Source of the DNA: a bacterium
GTDB lineage: Bacteria; Thermosulfidibacterota; Thermosulfidibacteria; Thermosulfidibacterales; Thermosulfidibacteraceae
Assembly (NCBI GenBank): GCA_027037155.1
Contig: JALWBK010000234.1
Location: 1-6,898, forward strand
Reading direction: 5' to 3'
DNA: 6,898 nt
Shown: positions 6,532 to 6,898 of the stretch, piece by piece
How positions within the stretch are numbered: the stretch's first letter is position 1
Layout: the number at the start of each line of letters is the position of its first letter
Translations under genes and position numbers: made by a program
The notes under the pieces: generated by a model
Told to the model about the DNA's origin: nothing
What the model saw: the letters and a program-made list of their open reading frames with translations, nothing else
Databases searched by the model: none

Positions 6532-6898
6532 ACCACCAACAGGTTCTCATAAGCATCTTTCTACCAAAGAACTTCCAGGCATCAAAAGCACCTTCCTTGC
6601 AGACCCTCTCTCCCTGCAACTCCTTCTGCTCTTCGGCAATGGCAGAAAGAGCCAAAGCCAGCTCGAGCCCTTCCTCAGAACCCTCGCCTAATTTATCCAG
6701 CACCGAAGATACAAAGGTGGTGTCAAAATCGCCCTTTACGAATCTCTCATCATTAAGGACCATGATGTGGAAGGGTATGGTGGTTCTTATGCCCCTAACC
6801 ACAAACTCCCTCAATGCCCTCTTGCTTCTGGCAATAACCTCACTTCTGTCCTTACCCCAAACTATAAGCTTTGCCACGATGGGGTCGTACTCCATGGG
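6530..6898 (-). CDS. accC: Biotin carboxylase subunit of an acyl-CoA carboxylase, C-terminal part (5' end outside window)
   Basis: Biotin carboxylase uses ATP and bicarbonate to carboxylate the biotin on a carrier protein. Only the last 122 codons are visible; the frame is open to the window edge, so the start and ATP-grasp core lie upstream. The visible part opens with PMEYDPIVAKLIVWG, matching the conserved (Y)YDxxIAKLIxxG segment near the end of the catalytic domain, then a helix rich in Arg/Lys and the family signature GIRTTIPFH at about residues 38-46 of the fragment. After KGDFDTTFV, where AccC-type enzymes nearly end, about 60 more residues follow with an Ala/Leu-rich helix and a WKFFGR motif. 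Such a tail is more like the start of the linker region in propionyl-CoA carboxylase alpha chains (family knowledge; inference). The neighbouring carrier protein, mutase and epimerase favour propionyl-CoA as the final substrate. The stop codon TAG overlaps the next gene's ribosome binding site. Acetyl-CoA or pyruvate carboxylase remains possible. Confidence 0.92.
   Translation of the reverse strand, partial: PMEYDPIVAKLIVWGKDRSEVIARSKRALREFVVRGIRTTIPFHIMVLNDERFVKGDFDTTFVSSVLDKLGEGSEEGLELALALSAIAEEQKELQGERVCKEGAFDAWKFFGRKMLMRTCWW

Larger units (their letters stand above)
1..6898 (-). other. Single compact operon of eight co-directional genes
   Basis: Successive junctions, in reading order, are: +11 bases (carboxylase/carrier), +15 (carrier/mutase), +7 (mutase/NFACT), -17 (NFACT/epimerase), -1 (epimerase/waaA), -4 (waaA/HAD) and +22 (HAD/ftsH). 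There is no room for promoters or terminators between genes, so one transcript is likely; both ends of the operon lie outside the window. Stop-start overlaps and ribosome binding sites embedded in the preceding gene point to translational coupling from NFACT to HAD. Codon use looks uniform, with no sign of recent transfer. Confidence 0.75.

Noticed and set aside
6519..6539. TTG start giving the carrier protein seven extra residues
   Set aside because: It would translate the AGGAGGAG ribosome binding site and overlap the preceding gene; ATG 6518 is better placed.

Overview
The window is a densely packed stretch of a bacterial chromosome. All eight genes lie on the minus strand, so reading order runs from high to low coordinates. 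The largest gap between genes is 22 bases and three junctions overlap, so the whole window looks like one transcription unit that continues past both ends. Almost every start has a strong AGGAGG-type ribosome binding site. No RNA gene, mobile element, CRISPR array, riboswitch or convincing terminator was seen.

In reading order the genes are: the C-terminal end of a biotin carboxylase (6898-6530, cut by the window edge); a 181-residue biotin carboxyl carrier protein (6518-5973); the catalytic, substrate-binding subunit of a split methylmalonyl-CoA mutase (5957-4269); an NFACT-family (RqcH/FbpA-like) protein (4261-2609); methylmalonyl-CoA epimerase (2625-2227); Kdo transferase WaaA/KdtA (2227-959); a small soluble HAD protein resembling the P-type ATPase phosphorylation core (962-495); and the N-terminal 157 residues of the membrane protease FtsH (472-1, cut by the window edge).

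The carboxylase parts, mutase and epimerase together make the interconversion propionyl-CoA / (S)-methylmalonyl-CoA / (R)-methylmalonyl-CoA / succinyl-CoA. The sequence cannot tell whether this runs toward succinyl-CoA (propionate or odd-chain or branched amino-acid use) or toward propionyl-CoA (fermentation). The carboxyltransferase subunit and the cobalamin-binding mutase subunit are not in the window. The downstream half has a different theme: ribosome-associated quality control (NFACT), lipopolysaccharide core synthesis (WaaA) and membrane proteolysis (FtsH). The two themes interlock, because the NFACT gene sits between mutase and epimerase and its end carries the epimerase ribosome binding site.

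The organism is a diderm bacterium, since it makes Kdo-linked LPS. Base composition is roughly balanced. Arginine codons are mostly AGG/AGA, ATA is common for isoleucine, and the proteins are rich in Glu, Lys and Arg; this suggests a thermophile. Aquificota-like, Thermosulfidibacter-like, Thermodesulfobacteria-like or Synergistota-like lineages would all fit, and I cannot choose between them. The genes all belong to known families. The points most worth a second look are the mixed operon, the waaA-HAD-ftsH linkage, the Glu-for-Asp change in the NFACT 'DR' motif, and the HAD protein of unknown function.
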